The notes beneath the pieces were generated by a model, which did not search any database, was not told where the DNA came from, and was given only the letters and a program-made list of their open reading frames with translations. From Paraplanobispora siamensis (GTDB lineage Bacteria; Actinomycetota; Actinomycetes; Streptosporangiales; Streptosporangiaceae), in contig NZ_BOOJ01000023.1 in NCBI RefSeq assembly GCF_016863175.1, positions 1-64,000 on the forward strand: 64,000 bases of DNA, read 5' to 3'. Shown here in pieces: positions 33,189 to 42,236 of this stretch (positions are counted from its first letter, which is position 1; every line of letters starts with the position of its first letter). Both the position numbers and the translations under genes were made by a program.

Positions 33189-34241
33189 ATGACGGCACCC
33201 ATCGAGATCGAGCCCGCCGCCGGTCCGGCGGCGGGCCCGCAGGAGGGACGCGGCGCCCGGCGGGGCGCGCTCGGTTACGCGCTGACCAAGCTCGGCGGCG
33301 CGCTGCTGAGCATCGGCATGGTGGTCGTCGCGACCTTCTTCCTGTTCCGCCTCATCCCCGGCGATCCGGCGATCGCCTACACCCGGGACGTGCCGCTCAC
33401 CCCGGACCAGCTGGCCCTGCTCCGCCGCCAGATGGGACTGGACCGGCCGCTGCCCGAGCAGTTCCTGGACTTCGTGGCCAGGGCGCTGCGGGGCGATCTC
33501 GGCACCTCCTACGAGTACCGCCGGCCGGTCGCCGAGCTCATCGGCGAGCGGCTGGGGCCGACCCTGCTGCTGGTCGGCACCGGCCTGGTGATCGCGGTCA
33601 GCCTGGGCCTGTGGCAGGGCACCCGGGCCGCCTGGAACCACGGGGGACGGCTGGACCGCTTCTCCACCGGGATCTCGCTGACCCTGTGGTCGGTGCCGAC
33701 GTTCTGGCTCGGACTGCTGCTGCTGATGGTCTTCGCGGCCGGGGTGGGCCCGATCCCGGGCATCTTCCCCACCCGCGGCATGGAGGACGTCGACGCGCCG
33801 GACGGCCCGATGTACCTGCTGCACGTCGCCCACCACCTGGTGCTGCCGTGCATCACCCTGGTCGCGGTGGTCTACGCGCAGTACCTGGTGGTCATGCGCT
33901 CCTCGCTGCTCGACGAGATCGGCCAGGACTACGTGACCACCGCGCGCGCCAAGGGACTGCGCGACGCCCAGGTGCGCCGCCGCCACGCCGTGCCCAACGC
34001 CCTGCTGCCCACGGTGACGCTGGTCTTCCTGCACATAGGGCTGGTGGTGCAGGGCGCGGTGACCACCGAGACCGTCTACTCCTGGCCGGGCCTGGGCCTG
34101 CTGTTCTACGAGGCGATCAAGGGCCCGGACTTCGCCGTGATGCAGGGGACGTTCATGGTCCTGTGCGTCGCGGTGATCATCATGAACACGCTGGCCGACG
34201 TGCTGTACCACGTCCTGGACCCCCGGGTGAGGTCCGCATGA
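33189..34241 (+). CDS. Peptide ABC transporter permease, DppB-like
   Basis: The 350-residue permease has an extended hydrophilic N-terminus (~30 residues) and about six membrane helices. Typical DppB features are FFLFRLIPGDPA, QMGLDRPLPEQF, GDLGTSY, and the cytoplasmic loop DYVTTARAKGL near residue 250, which docks the ATPases. It is followed by the second permease with a four-base ATGA overlap. Confidence 0.9.
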   Translation: MTAPIEIEPAAGPAAGPQEGRGARRGALGYALTKLGGALLSIGMVVVATFFLFRLIPGDPAIAYTRDVPLTPDQLALLRRQMGLDRPLPEQFLDFVARALRGDLGTSYEYRRPVAELIGERLGPTLLLVGTGLVIAVSLGLWQGTRAAWNHGGRLDRFSTGISLTLWSVPTFWLGLLLLMVFAAGVGPIPGIFPTRGMEDVDAPDGPMYLLHVAHHLVLPCITLVAVVYAQYLVVMRSSLLDEIGQDYVTTARAKGLRDAQVRRRHAVPNALLPTVTLVFLHIGLVVQGAVTTETVYSWPGLGLLFYEAIKGPDFAVMQGTFMVLCVAVIIMNTLADVLYHVLDPRVRSA

Positions 34242-35116
34242 ACGAGACGGCGGCGCGCCGCCGGGGAGCGCTCGCCCGGTTCTGGCGGGACTACCGCGCC
34301 CAGCGGACCGGGCTGTACGGCGCCGCGATCCTGGCCGTGTTCGTCCTGCTGGCCCTGGTCACGCCCCTGGTCACCGACCCGTCGGGCCTGGACGTGACCA
34401 AGGCGACGGGGCCCAAGATGGCGCCGCCGAGCGCGGAGTTCCCGCTGGGCACCGACGAGTCGGGCCGCTCGATCCTGCTGATGATCCTGTGGGGCTCGCG
34501 GGTGTCGCTGCTGATCGGCTTCCTGGCGGCGCTGCTCAGCATGGTCATCGGCACGGTCACCGGGATCACCGCCGGGCACTTCCGGGGCTGGTCGTCGGCG
34601 GTGCTGATGCGGATCACGGACTGGTTCCTGGTCCTGCCCTCGCTCGTGCTCGCCCTGGTGCTGGCGGCCATCCTCGGCGGCGGCACCTCCACGATCATCC
34701 TGGCGATCGGGGTGACCTCCTGGGCGGCGACGGCCCGGCTGATCCGGGCCCAGACGCTGGCCGTGGAGGCCAGGCCGTACGTCGAGCGCTCGCGGGTGCT
34801 GGGCGCCGGGCACTGGCACGTCATGACCCGGCACGTGCTGCCCAACGTCGCCCCGCTCGTGCTGGCCAACACCACGCTCACGGTGGCCAGCGCCATCGTC
34901 ACCGAGTCGACCCTGGCCTTCCTCGGCGCGGACGCGGGGCAGGCGTCGTGGGGCAGCATGCTGCGCGGCTCCTACGACTGGGGGGCGGTCACCTCCGGCG
35001 CGTGGTGGTACGTCCTGCCGCCGGGCCTGTGCATCGTCGCGGTCGTCCTGGCGTTCACGTTCTGCGGCCGGGCGCTGGAGGCCGTGCTCAACCCACGCCT
35101 GCGGGGGGTCGCGTGA
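34238..35116 (+). CDS. Peptide ABC transporter permease, DppC-like
   Basis: The 292-residue permease begins with the OppC-type N-terminal segment (FWRDYRAQRTGLYGAAILAVFVLLAL), then PLGTDESGRSILLMILWGSRVSLLIGF and a cytoplasmic coupling loop near ERSRVLGAGHWHVMTRHVLPN. ATG at 34238 overlaps the DppB stop (ATGA), and its own stop overlaps the next start (GTGA). It forms the channel with the DppB-like protein. Confidence 0.9.
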   Translation: MNETAARRRGALARFWRDYRAQRTGLYGAAILAVFVLLALVTPLVTDPSGLDVTKATGPKMAPPSAEFPLGTDESGRSILLMILWGSRVSLLIGFLAALLSMVIGTVTGITAGHFRGWSSAVLMRITDWFLVLPSLVLALVLAAILGGGTSTIILAIGVTSWAATARLIRAQTLAVEARPYVERSRVLGAGHWHVMTRHVLPNVAPLVLANTTLTVASAIVTESTLAFLGADAGQASWGSMLRGSYDWGAVTSGAWWYVLPPGLCIVAVVLAFTFCGRALEAVLNPRLRGVA

Positions 35117-36456
35117 CATCGTCGGAGACGCAACCGGGGACGCAACCGGGGACGCAACCGGAGACGCAACCGGGGACACGACCGGAGACACAGCTCGGGA
35201 CGCAGGCCCCGCCGGGGAGGCTGCTGGAGCTGCGGGACGTGGCGGTCACCTACCGGAGTGCCGCCGGTGACGTGCCCGCCGTGCGCGGGGTCTCGCTGGA
35301 GGTGGCCGAGGGCGAGGCCCTGGGGCTGGCGGGGGAGTCGGGGTCGGGAAAGTCGACCCTGGCCATGGCGCTGCTGCGGCTGCTGCCCAAGAGCGCCCGG
35401 GTCACCGGGGAGATCCTGCTGGACGGCGAGGACGTGCTCCGGATGAACTGGGGGCGGCTGCGCGCGGTGCGGTGGGCCTCGGCCTCGGTGGTCTTCCAGG
35501 GGGCCCAGCACGCGCTGAACCCGGTGCGCCGGGTCGGGGAGCAGATCGCCGAGCCGCTGCTGGTGCACGGCATGGCCACGCAGGCCGAGGCGCGCACGCG
35601 GGTGGCCGGGCTGCTGGAGCAGGTCGGCCTGCCCGCCTGGCGGGCCAGGAGCTATCCGCACGAGTTGTCGGGCGGGCAGCGCCAGCGGGTGATGATCGCC
35701 ATGGCGCTGGCCTGCTCGCCCCGCCTGATCATCGCCGACGAGCCGACGACGGCCCTGGACGTGATGATCCAGGCGCAGGTGCTTACGCTGGTTCGCTCGC
35801 TCATCGCCGACCGGGGCATCGGCCTGATCATGATCTCGCACGACCTGTCGGTCCTGGCCGCCACGTGCGACCGGCTGGCGGTGATGTACGCCGGGCGGGT
35901 GGTCGAGGCGGGGCCGGCGCGCGAGGTCTTCACCGGCGCCCGGCACCCGTACGGCAGGGCGCTGGCCGAGGCGTTCCCCACGGTCGGCGACCCCTCCTCC
36001 CGGATGGCGCCCCGGGGCCTGGGCGGCGACCCGCCCGACCCGATGCGGCTGCCCGGCGGCTGCTCCTTCCATCCGCGCTGCCCGGCGGCCCTGCCGTCCT
36101 GCGCGTGGCGGCAGGTCGAGCTGTGGCCGGCGGACGGTGTCGCCGGGGATCCCGCGGGTCACGCCGCCGGGAGCACGCAGGCCCGGCACACCGCGGCGTG
36201 CGTCCACGTCCTGCCGGAGCCGGAGAGATCGGAACCGGAGAGGACCGGGCCGGGGACACCGGAGCCGGGGATGCCGGAGGCGGGGATGCCGGAGGCGGGG
36301 ATGCCGGAGGCGGAGGAAGCAGGGCCGGAGGCGGCCGGTGGGCAGGAGGTCCCGAACGCTCCGAGCGCTGCGAACGCCTCGGGCGCTCCGGACGCCGCAG
36401 ATATCCCGGACGATCCGGGCGCCCCGGACGCACGGCCGGCGAAGGAGAGCGCATGA
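35113..36456 (+). CDS. Peptide ABC transporter ATPase, DppD-like, with repeat-expanded termini
   Basis: The 447-residue ATPase has Walker A GESGSGKST (~75), signature LSGGQRQRV (~185), Walker B LIIADEPTTALD (~205), the H-loop in MISHDLS, and the C-terminal oligopeptide-transporter domain with PGGCSFHPRCP. Family members are about 330 residues; here the N-terminus carries ~30 residues of Thr-Gln-Pro-Gly repeats and the C-terminus ~75 residues that include three Gly-Met-Pro-Glu-Ala repeats. Both come from DNA tandem repeats. The GTG start overlaps the upstream stop. Confidence 0.9.
   Translation: MTSSETQPGTQPGTQPETQPGTRPETQLGTQAPPGRLLELRDVAVTYRSAAGDVPAVRGVSLEVAEGEALGLAGESGSGKSTLAMALLRLLPKSARVTGEILLDGEDVLRMNWGRLRAVRWASASVVFQGAQHALNPVRRVGEQIAEPLLVHGMATQAEARTRVAGLLEQVGLPAWRARSYPHELSGGQRQRVMIAMALACSPRLIIADEPTTALDVMIQAQVLTLVRSLIADRGIGLIMISHDLSVLAATCDRLAVMYAGRVVEAGPAREVFTGARHPYGRALAEAFPTVGDPSSRMAPRGLGGDPPDPMRLPGGCSFHPRCPAALPSCAWRQVELWPADGVAGDPAGHAAGSTQARHTAACVHVLPEPERSEPERTGPGTPEPGMPEAGMPEAGMPEAEEAGPEAAGGQEVPNAPSAANASGAPDAADIPDDPGAPDARPAKESA
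35125..35196 (+). repeat. 12-bp tandem repeats encoding the N-terminus of the DppD-like ATPase
   Basis: About six head-to-tail copies of (G/A)GGACGCAACCG-type 12-mers start at 35125; the first four are nearly identical and the last two diverge. As 12 is a multiple of three, copy-number change would keep frame. Confidence 0.85.
36268..36312 (+). repeat. Three 15-bp tandem repeats near the 3' end of the DppD-like gene
   Basis: GGGATGCCGGAGGCG is repeated exactly three times, encoding Gly-Met-Pro-Glu-Ala in the C-terminal extension of the ATPase. Confidence 0.85.
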
Positions 36457-37421
36457 CCCTGCTCGAAGCCAGAGACCTGCACGTGCAGTTCGCCTCGCGC
36501 GGGCGGCGGGCCCGGGCCGTGGACGGGGTCAACCTCACCGTCGGCGAGGGCGAGATCGTCGCGCTGGTGGGCGAGTCCGGCTGCGGCAAGACGACCCTGG
36601 CGCGCACCCTGCTCGGTCTGGAGCGGCCCGCCTCGGGCACGGTCCTGTACGGCGGGGCGCCCCTGGCCTACTCCACCCGCGCGCTCAAGGCCTACCGCCG
36701 CGAGGTCCAGCTGGTGCCGCAGGACCCGACCGGCTCGCTCAACCCCCGGCACACGGTCTACGAGGCGGTGGCCGAGGGGCCGCGCATCCACGGCCTGCGC
36801 GACGAGCGGGAGCGGGTCGCCTCGGCGCTGTCGCGGGCCGGGCTCCGGCCGCCGGAGCGGTTCTTCCCGGTGTACCCGCACGAGTTGTCCGGCGGGCAGC
36901 GTCAGCGCGTGGTCATCGCCGGGGCGCTCGCTCTGGACCCCCGGGTCCTGGTCGCCGACGAGCCGGTGGCCTCCCTGGACGCCTCCGTCCGCGGTGAGAT
37001 CCTCTCCCTGCTGCTGCGCCTGCGCGCGGAGCTGGGCCTGTCCGCGCTGGTGGTCACCCACGACCTCGGCCTGGCGTGGAACATCGCCGACCGGGTCGCG
37101 GTGATGTACCTCGGCCGGATCGTCGAGTCGGGCCCCGTCGAGCAGGTGCTGAGCGCGCCCTCCCACCCCTACACCCAGGCGCTGCTCTCGGTGCTCCCGG
37201 ACTCGCCCGCGCCCATCGTGCTGGGCGGCGAGCCGCCCGACCCGACCCGCATCCCCGGCGGCTGCCGCTTCCACCCCCGCTGTCACGTCCTGGCCTCGGG
37301 GAAGGCGGCCGAGGCCGGGGTCGACGGGCTGTGCCGGTCGCAGCCGCTGGAGATCCTGCCGTCCTCGACGGAGCTCCGGGCCGCCTGCCACTACGCGCGG
37401 GCCCGCCAGCCCCAGCTCTGA
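36453..37421 (+). CDS. Peptide ABC transporter ATPase, DppF-like
   Basis: The 322-residue ATPase has Walker A GESGCGKTT (~45), Q-loop QLVPQDPTGSLNPRHTVY (~90), signature LSGGQRQRV (~150), Walker B VLVADEPVASLD (~170) and the C-terminal motif PGGCRFHPRC (~270). It pairs with the DppD-like ATPase as the second nucleotide-binding subunit. ATGA overlap with the upstream gene; last gene of the operon, followed by a hairpin. Confidence 0.92.
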   Translation: MTLLEARDLHVQFASRGRRARAVDGVNLTVGEGEIVALVGESGCGKTTLARTLLGLERPASGTVLYGGAPLAYSTRALKAYRREVQLVPQDPTGSLNPRHTVYEAVAEGPRIHGLRDERERVASALSRAGLRPPERFFPVYPHELSGGQRQRVVIAGALALDPRVLVADEPVASLDASVRGEILSLLLRLRAELGLSALVVTHDLGLAWNIADRVAVMYLGRIVESGPVEQVLSAPSHPYTQALLSVLPDSPAPIVLGGEPPDPTRIPGGCRFHPRCHVLASGKAAEAGVDGLCRSQPLEILPSSTELRAACHYARARQPQL

Positions 37422-37428
37422 GCCCGCC

Positions 37429-37448
37429 CGGCCGGTCCTCACCGGCCG
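37429..37448 (+). terminator. Hairpin after the peptide importer operon
   Basis: Seven-base arms CGGCCGG (37429-37435) and CCGGCCG (37442-37448) enclose a six-base loop, eight bases after the DppF stop. It lies between convergent genes. Confidence 0.55.
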
Positions 37449-37512
37449 CGGGGGCCGGGCTCAGAGTCCGGGCTCGCAACCCGAGCGGACAGCCCGAGCA
37501 GACAACCTGGGC

Positions 37513-38811
37513 TCACAGGCCGGGCAGGCGGCCGTTGCGGAACAGGTCGACGAAGAGCTGGTGGTCGGTCCTGGCCTGGGCGCCGTAGGCGTGGGCGAAG
37601 TCGACCAGCATGGCGGTGAAGCCCTTCTCGTCGCCGTCGATCACCGACACGATGGCGTCCTCGGTGGAGAAGTCGACCAGGTCGTGGCTGGATTCGTCGT
37701 CGGCCACCGAGTGCATGCGCGCCACCGCCGTGCCCAGGTCGCCCACCACCGAGGCCAGCTCCTCGGGCTCGTTGACGTCGCCCCAGTCGAGGTCGGCGGA
37801 GTACGGCGAGACCTCGGCGACGAGCTGGCCGACGCCGTGCAGCGTGGTGTAGCCGAGCCACGGGTCGGCGTAGGCCTGCAGGGCCCGCTGGGACTCGGCG
37901 GTGCGGTGCCCCTGGTGCTTGAAGTAGCCGCGCACCTTCTCGTCGGTGATGTGCCGGGCCACGGCCGGGACCTGGGCCTGCTTCATGTAGAGGATGACGT
38001 CGTTCTCCAGCGCCTGGGTGTGGCCCTCCAGGAGCATGTTGTAGGAGGGCAGCCCGGCCGAGCCGATGCCGACGCCCTTGCGCAGGGCGAAGTCCTTGAT
38101 CTTGTGCTCGACCTCGGAGACCGAGGGGAGCGTGGTCAGATAGTCCACGAAGGCGGCCTCGACCGCCTTGCGCGTCTCCTCGTCGACCGGATAGCGCCCG
38201 TCCATGACGACGAAGCGGCGGTCGTAGTTCTCGATCGTGGTCTCCAGGTCGAGCAGGGCCACCCGGGTGTTCAGCCGGGCCTGCTGGAGCACCCGGTGCA
38301 GCACGCCGCTGGTGGTCTCCAGGGTCAGCGCGCCGACGGCGTCGTCGCCGCCGTGCGAGATGCCGTGCAGCTCGGTGAGGTAGGCGTGGGAGAACCGGGC
38401 GACCAGCTCGCTGATCGCCTCGTCCGACAGGGCCTTGGCGTAGCCGATCAGCGCGACGCTGGCGGCGAACCGCTTGAGGTCCCACACGTACGGGCCCACG
38501 TAGGCCTCGTCGAAGTCGTTGACGTTGAAGACCAGCACGCCCGAGGCGTTCATGTAGGTGCCGAAGTTCTCGGCGTGCAGGTCGCCGTGGATCCACACCC
38601 GGCTCGTCCTGTCGTCCAGGAACGCCTGGTCGGCGAACGAGCCGGTCATGTCCGCGTAGAACAGGCTGGCGCTGCCCCGGTAGAAGGCGAAGGGCGAGGC
38701 GGCCATCTTCCGGAACTTGCGCCGGAAGGCGGGTGGGTCGAGCGCGATGGCGTCACCGAACTCGGTGGTCAGGACGTCGAGGATGTGGGCCGAGCGCCCT
38801 TCGGTGGTCAT
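37513..38811 (-). CDS. DUF2252-family protein (kinase-like fold)
   Basis: The 432-residue protein matches DUF2252: AASPFAFYRGSASLFYADM near 45, VWIHGDLHAENFGTYMNASGVLVFNVNDFDEAYVGPYVWDLKR near 80-120 and GVGIGSAGLPSYNMLLEGHT near 240. The HGDLHxEN and NDFDE motifs resemble the catalytic loop and metal-binding motif of aminoglycoside-phosphotransferase-like kinases, so phosphotransfer to an unknown small molecule or protein is possible. ATG at 38811 is favoured over the upstream 38880 start, which lacks family residues. No operon partner. Confidence 0.85.
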   Translation of the reverse strand: MTTEGRSAHILDVLTTEFGDAIALDPPAFRRKFRKMAASPFAFYRGSASLFYADMTGSFADQAFLDDRTSRVWIHGDLHAENFGTYMNASGVLVFNVNDFDEAYVGPYVWDLKRFAASVALIGYAKALSDEAISELVARFSHAYLTELHGISHGGDDAVGALTLETTSGVLHRVLQQARLNTRVALLDLETTIENYDRRFVVMDGRYPVDEETRKAVEAAFVDYLTTLPSVSEVEHKIKDFALRKGVGIGSAGLPSYNMLLEGHTQALENDVILYMKQAQVPAVARHITDEKVRGYFKHQGHRTAESQRALQAYADPWLGYTTLHGVGQLVAEVSPYSADLDWGDVNEPEELASVVGDLGTAVARMHSVADDESSHDLVDFSTEDAIVSVIDGDEKGFTAMLVDFAHAYGAQARTDHQLFVDLFRNGRLPGL

Positions 38812-38924
38812 GCTGCGCACGCTAGACCGGGGAACAGAACTCCGCCAGATGTGAAAGGTCGTGATTTTGGAACGTATCAATGACTTTTTGCGACAGGCCG
38901 ATCGGCGTCACCCCCGCCGGGTCC

Positions 38925-40103
38925 TCAGTACTCCTTCAGCTTGATCGAGTTCGCCGCCCTGGTGGTCAGTTTGTTGAACGGGGCGGACAGGATCGGGGAG
39001 GACAGGATCCGGTAGGTCCGGTTGCGGTTGCGGATCTTCCTCTCGGTGGGCGGGGCGAAGAACGGGCCGACGTTGCCCGCGACCTTCTGGCAGGCTTTGG
39101 CGTAGCCGCGTATCTCCCGCTCGTAGCGGGCCAGGCCGGCGCGGTGGTCGCCCCCGGCCGCCGCCAGCTCGCCGGCCAGCACGTAGGCGGAGATCATGGC
39201 CATCCCCGCACCCATGCCGCCGCAGGTGGCGCCGTACCCGGCGTCCCCGAGCAGCGCCACCCGCCCCTGGGTGAAGCGCTCCATGCGGACCAAGCCGATC
39301 GCGTCGAAGTAGAGGTCCCCGGCCTCCCACATGCCCTTCATCAGCCGCCCGGCCTCCCAGCCCATGCCCTCGTAGGCGTCGGCCAGGAAGCGGCGCTGCC
39401 GCTCGGTGTCGCGGTGGTCGCCGCCCGGCGGGCGTTCGGCGGAGAAGACGCACATGACGCCGGTGCGGCCGCCCTCGCCGCCCGCCGCCAGGGATCTGCC
39501 GGGCTCGGTGTACATCAGCGAGCCCGGGCCGAGACCGAGGTCGTCGGGGGTGGTGAAGATCGCGACGTGGTAGCCGGAGGGGTGCACGAACCGCTCCTCG
39601 GGCCCGAAGGCCAGCCTGCGCACGGTGGAGTGCAGGCCGTCGGCGCCCACCACCAGGTCGAAGGTACGGCGGGCGCCACTTTCGAAGACGACGTCCACCC
39701 CGCCGGGGGTCTCGCTCATGGAGGCGATGGAGTCGCCGAAGACGTACTCGGCGTCATCCCTGGTCCTGTCGTACAGCAGGCGGCTGAGGTCGCCGCGGAG
39801 GATCTCCACCTCGCCCCCGGTGAACTCCGGCGGCAGGCTCGCCAGTGGCCTGCCCTCCCCGTCGACGACGGTCAGCGGGCCCGGGGTGGTGCGCAACCGG
39901 CGGATGTCCTCCAGCACCCCCATGCGCCGCAGCATGCCCATGTGCGCCGCGCCGCGGAAGTCGACCGCCTGGCCGCCCTCCCGCAGCGCCGCGGCCCGCT
40001 CCACCACCGTCACGGTGAAGCCGCGGCGGTGCAGCCAGAAGGCCAGCGCGGGCCCGGCGATGCCGGCGCCGGAGATGAGAACGGACGCGCTCTTGCTCTT
40101 CAT
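38925..40103 (-). CDS. FAD-dependent monooxygenase (PHBH fold)
   Basis: The 392-residue flavoprotein has the FAD-binding GAGIAGPALAFWLHRRG at the N-terminus, the DG motif FDLVVGADGLHSTVR near 155 and the second FAD motif RVALLGDAGYGATCGGMGAGMAM near 285, as in class A aromatic hydroxylases. Substrate unknown; related actinomycete enzymes hydroxylate polyketides, antibiotics or aromatic acids. It is a single gene separated from the pentapeptide gene by a terminator, so context does not help. Start ATG at 40103 lies at the motif-bearing N-terminus. Confidence 0.87.
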   Translation of the reverse strand: MKSKSASVLISGAGIAGPALAFWLHRRGFTVTVVERAAALREGGQAVDFRGAAHMGMLRRMGVLEDIRRLRTTPGPLTVVDGEGRPLASLPPEFTGGEVEILRGDLSRLLYDRTRDDAEYVFGDSIASMSETPGGVDVVFESGARRTFDLVVGADGLHSTVRRLAFGPEERFVHPSGYHVAIFTTPDDLGLGPGSLMYTEPGRSLAAGGEGGRTGVMCVFSAERPPGGDHRDTERQRRFLADAYEGMGWEAGRLMKGMWEAGDLYFDAIGLVRMERFTQGRVALLGDAGYGATCGGMGAGMAMISAYVLAGELAAAGGDHRAGLARYEREIRGYAKACQKVAGNVGPFFAPPTERKIRNRNRTYRILSSPILSAPFNKLTTRAANSIKLKEY

Positions 40104-40176
40104 GAGGTCCCCCTGTCGTCAGGCCCCGGTCCGCGGAGGCGGGCCCGGTGATCTGAAGACTGGAGGAGGGCGCTGA

Positions 40177-40220
40177 CCGTCCGCCTACCGGCCGCTGACG
40201 GGGGCCGGTAGGCGGGACGG
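40177..40220 (-). terminator. Long hairpin terminator after the pentapeptide-repeat gene
   Basis: A 17-base left arm (40177-40193) pairs with an 18-base right arm (40203-40220) with a single bulged base. It follows the stop of the minus-strand pentapeptide gene by about 60 bases. Confidence 0.75.
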
Positions 40221-40280
40221 CGGGGATCCGGCGCGGCGCGCGCGGACACCCGCCGCGCCGCCCCCTCCAGGGCGTGCGGC

Positions 40281-40901
40281 TCAGTCCGAGCGGACGTCGA
40301 GACCGAGCGCGGTGGCGATCGTGACCGCCTGCGCCAGGTCGACCGTCGCGTCCTTCAGCGTGACGTTGAGCGGGTCGACCGCCGACAGGTCGCTGCCCCG
40401 CAGGTCGCAGCGGGTCAAATCGGCGCCGTGCAGCCACGCCCCGGACAGGTCGACCCCCCGGAGGGTGGCCCGCTCGAACCGCGCCCCGGTCAGGTCGGCC
40501 TCGCGCATCCGCACGTCGCGGAAGGAGACGCCCTGCAGGCCGGCCCCGGGCAGGCCGACGAACGACCAGTCGCCGCCGGAGACCTTCAGCAGGTCGAAGG
40601 TGCAGGCGTCGAACATGCTGCCGACGAGCTTGCAGTCGGTGAAGGTGGCGTCGAAGAACGCGCACCGGGTGAAGGTGCAGTTCAGGAACGCGCTCTCGGT
40701 GTGCGTGGAGGCGTTGAACCGGACGTTGCGGAAGGTGCACTCGGTGAAGACCGCGCCGCGGCTGGTCGCCTCGGTCATGTCCACGTCGATGAAGGCGACC
40801 CGCTCGTAGGAGCGGTCGGCCAGGTCCTCGCTGTCCCAGTCGGCGCCGCTGATCGTGGATTCGGTCGGGGGCGCGGGCACGCCGTGTTTGCGCTCAGCCA
40901 T
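40281..40901 (-). CDS. Pentapeptide-repeat protein
   Basis: The 206-residue protein is built largely of A(D/N)LxX-type pentapeptides, e.g. AVFTECTFRNVRF, SAFLNCTFTRCAFF, ADLTGARFERATLRGVDLSGAWLHGADLTRCDLRGSDLSAV, which fold as a right-handed quadrilateral beta-helix. Members such as Qnr and MfpA mimic DNA and protect gyrase, but most actinomycete members are of unknown role; the short hinge near GGDWSFVGLPGAG resembles the break between the two coils seen in that group. The ATG at 40901 sits eight bases after GGAG; an upstream ATG has no site. Monocistronic. Confidence 0.9.
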   Translation of the reverse strand: MAERKHGVPAPPTESTISGADWDSEDLADRSYERVAFIDVDMTEATSRGAVFTECTFRNVRFNASTHTESAFLNCTFTRCAFFDATFTDCKLVGSMFDACTFDLLKVSGGDWSFVGLPGAGLQGVSFRDVRMREADLTGARFERATLRGVDLSGAWLHGADLTRCDLRGSDLSAVDPLNVTLKDATVDLAQAVTIATALGLDVRSD

Positions 40902-41083
40902 GGGCGGTGCTCCGAAGGCAGCCGCGGGCGGCACTCTGAAGAGGGGTCACCCGCCGGATCCTGCCACGCCGTACCGACAGTTCCCGGAGCCCGGCGGTCG
41001 TGCCGCCGACCCCGTCGCCGGGGTGACAGTGGCATACCCGTGGCGTGCCGGGCATTGACGGTGCGGGCCGGGAGGCGTGCGAT

Positions 41084-41103
41084 GTGCTGAAAGCATTCAG
41101 CAC
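41084..41103. promoter_or_regulatory. LacI-type operator in front of the sugar-uptake operon
   Basis: GTGCTGAA-n4-TTCAGCAC is an 18/20 palindrome ending 15 bases before the LacI start. The size and position fit an autoregulatory LacI-family operator covering the operon promoter. Confidence 0.7.
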
Positions 41104-41118
41104 CTCCGGGAGCGGGCC

Positions 41119-42141
41119 ATGGCCAGGGTGACGATCCGTCAGGTCGCACGGCATGCCGGCGTGTCTCCCGCGCTGGTGTCCGGGGTGCTGAACGAGGTGC
41201 CGGACCTGCGCGTGGCGCCCGGGACGGCCGCGCGGATCCGCGCGGCCGCCGCCGAGCTCGGCTACACGCCCAACTTCATGGCCCGCGGGCTGCGCCGCCG
41301 CCGCTCGGAGACGATCGCGCTGGTCGGCGACACGATCATGACCACCCCGTTCGCCGTGCGCATGGTGGAGGCCGCCCAGCAGGCCGTGACCGCCAGGGGA
41401 TACCTGCTCTTCCTGGTCAACACCGGCGACGATCCGCAGGCCGAGCGGGCGGCGATCCGCGCGCTGTACGGCCGCCACGTCGACGGCCTGCTCTACGCGT
41501 GCATGTACCACCGCGAGGTGCCTGTCCCGGAGGAGATCACGCCCCCGGCGGTCTTCCTGGACGCGCGGCCGGACTCCGCCCGCTTCCCCTCCGTCGTGCC
41601 CGACGACCACGGGGGCGCGCGGAACGCCGTCGCCGAGCTCGCGGCGCACGGCCACCGCCGCATCGCCTTCCTCAACGACGAGGCCGGTCCGGTGGCGGCC
41701 GGGCTGCGGCTGCGGGGATACCGGGAGGCTCTGGCGGAGGCGGGCATCGCGTTCGATCCCGGGCTGGTCGGCCACGCCAGGGCGACGCCCGAGACGGGTG
41801 AGGAGGCCACCGCCCGGCTGCTGGACCGGCCGGGTGTGACGGCGCTGTTCTGCTTCAACGACCGGATGGCCATCGGCGCCTACCGGGCGATCCGGCGGCG
41901 GGGGCTGCGCGTCCCCGAGGACGTCTCCGTCGTCGGCTACGACGACCAGGAGTTCATCGCCGCCTACCTGGACCCGCCGCTGACCACGGTGGCGTTGCCG
42001 TACTCCCGGATGGGGGCGTGGGGAGCGCGCACCCTCGTCGACCTGATCGAAGGGAAGGTGCCCGAGCAGCGGGAGCACACGCCCGTGCTCATGCCGTGCG
42101 ATCTCGTGCGGCGCAGTTCGGTGGGGCCGCCGCCGGCTTGA
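41119..42141 (+). CDS. LacI-family transcriptional regulator
   Basis: The 340-residue regulator has the LacI HTH and hinge (VTIRQVARHAGVSPALVSGVLN; YTPNFMARGLRRRRSETIALV) and a periplasmic-binding-like effector domain ending in VSVVGYDDQEFIAAYLDPPLTTV. It is the first gene of a probable operon with a sugar ABC importer and a GH32-like hydrolase, so the inducer is likely the imported sugar. ATG at 41119 behind CCGGGAG; an earlier in-frame ATG at 41077 would place the operator in the coding sequence. Confidence 0.9.
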   Translation: MARVTIRQVARHAGVSPALVSGVLNEVPDLRVAPGTAARIRAAAAELGYTPNFMARGLRRRRSETIALVGDTIMTTPFAVRMVEAAQQAVTARGYLLFLVNTGDDPQAERAAIRALYGRHVDGLLYACMYHREVPVPEEITPPAVFLDARPDSARFPSVVPDDHGGARNAVAELAAHGHRRIAFLNDEAGPVAAGLRLRGYREALAEAGIAFDPGLVGHARATPETGEEATARLLDRPGVTALFCFNDRMAIGAYRAIRRRGLRVPEDVSVVGYDDQEFIAAYLDPPLTTVALPYSRMGAWGARTLVDLIEGKVPEQREHTPVLMPCDLVRRSSVGPPPA

Positions 42142-42236
42142 CCTTGGCCGGATCCGCGGCGGCGGCCCTCGGTCGCGACCCGGCTGGCCGGGCCGCTGGT
42201 ACGGCGCGGCCGCGGGCCGTGCCGAGAGGAGTCGCG

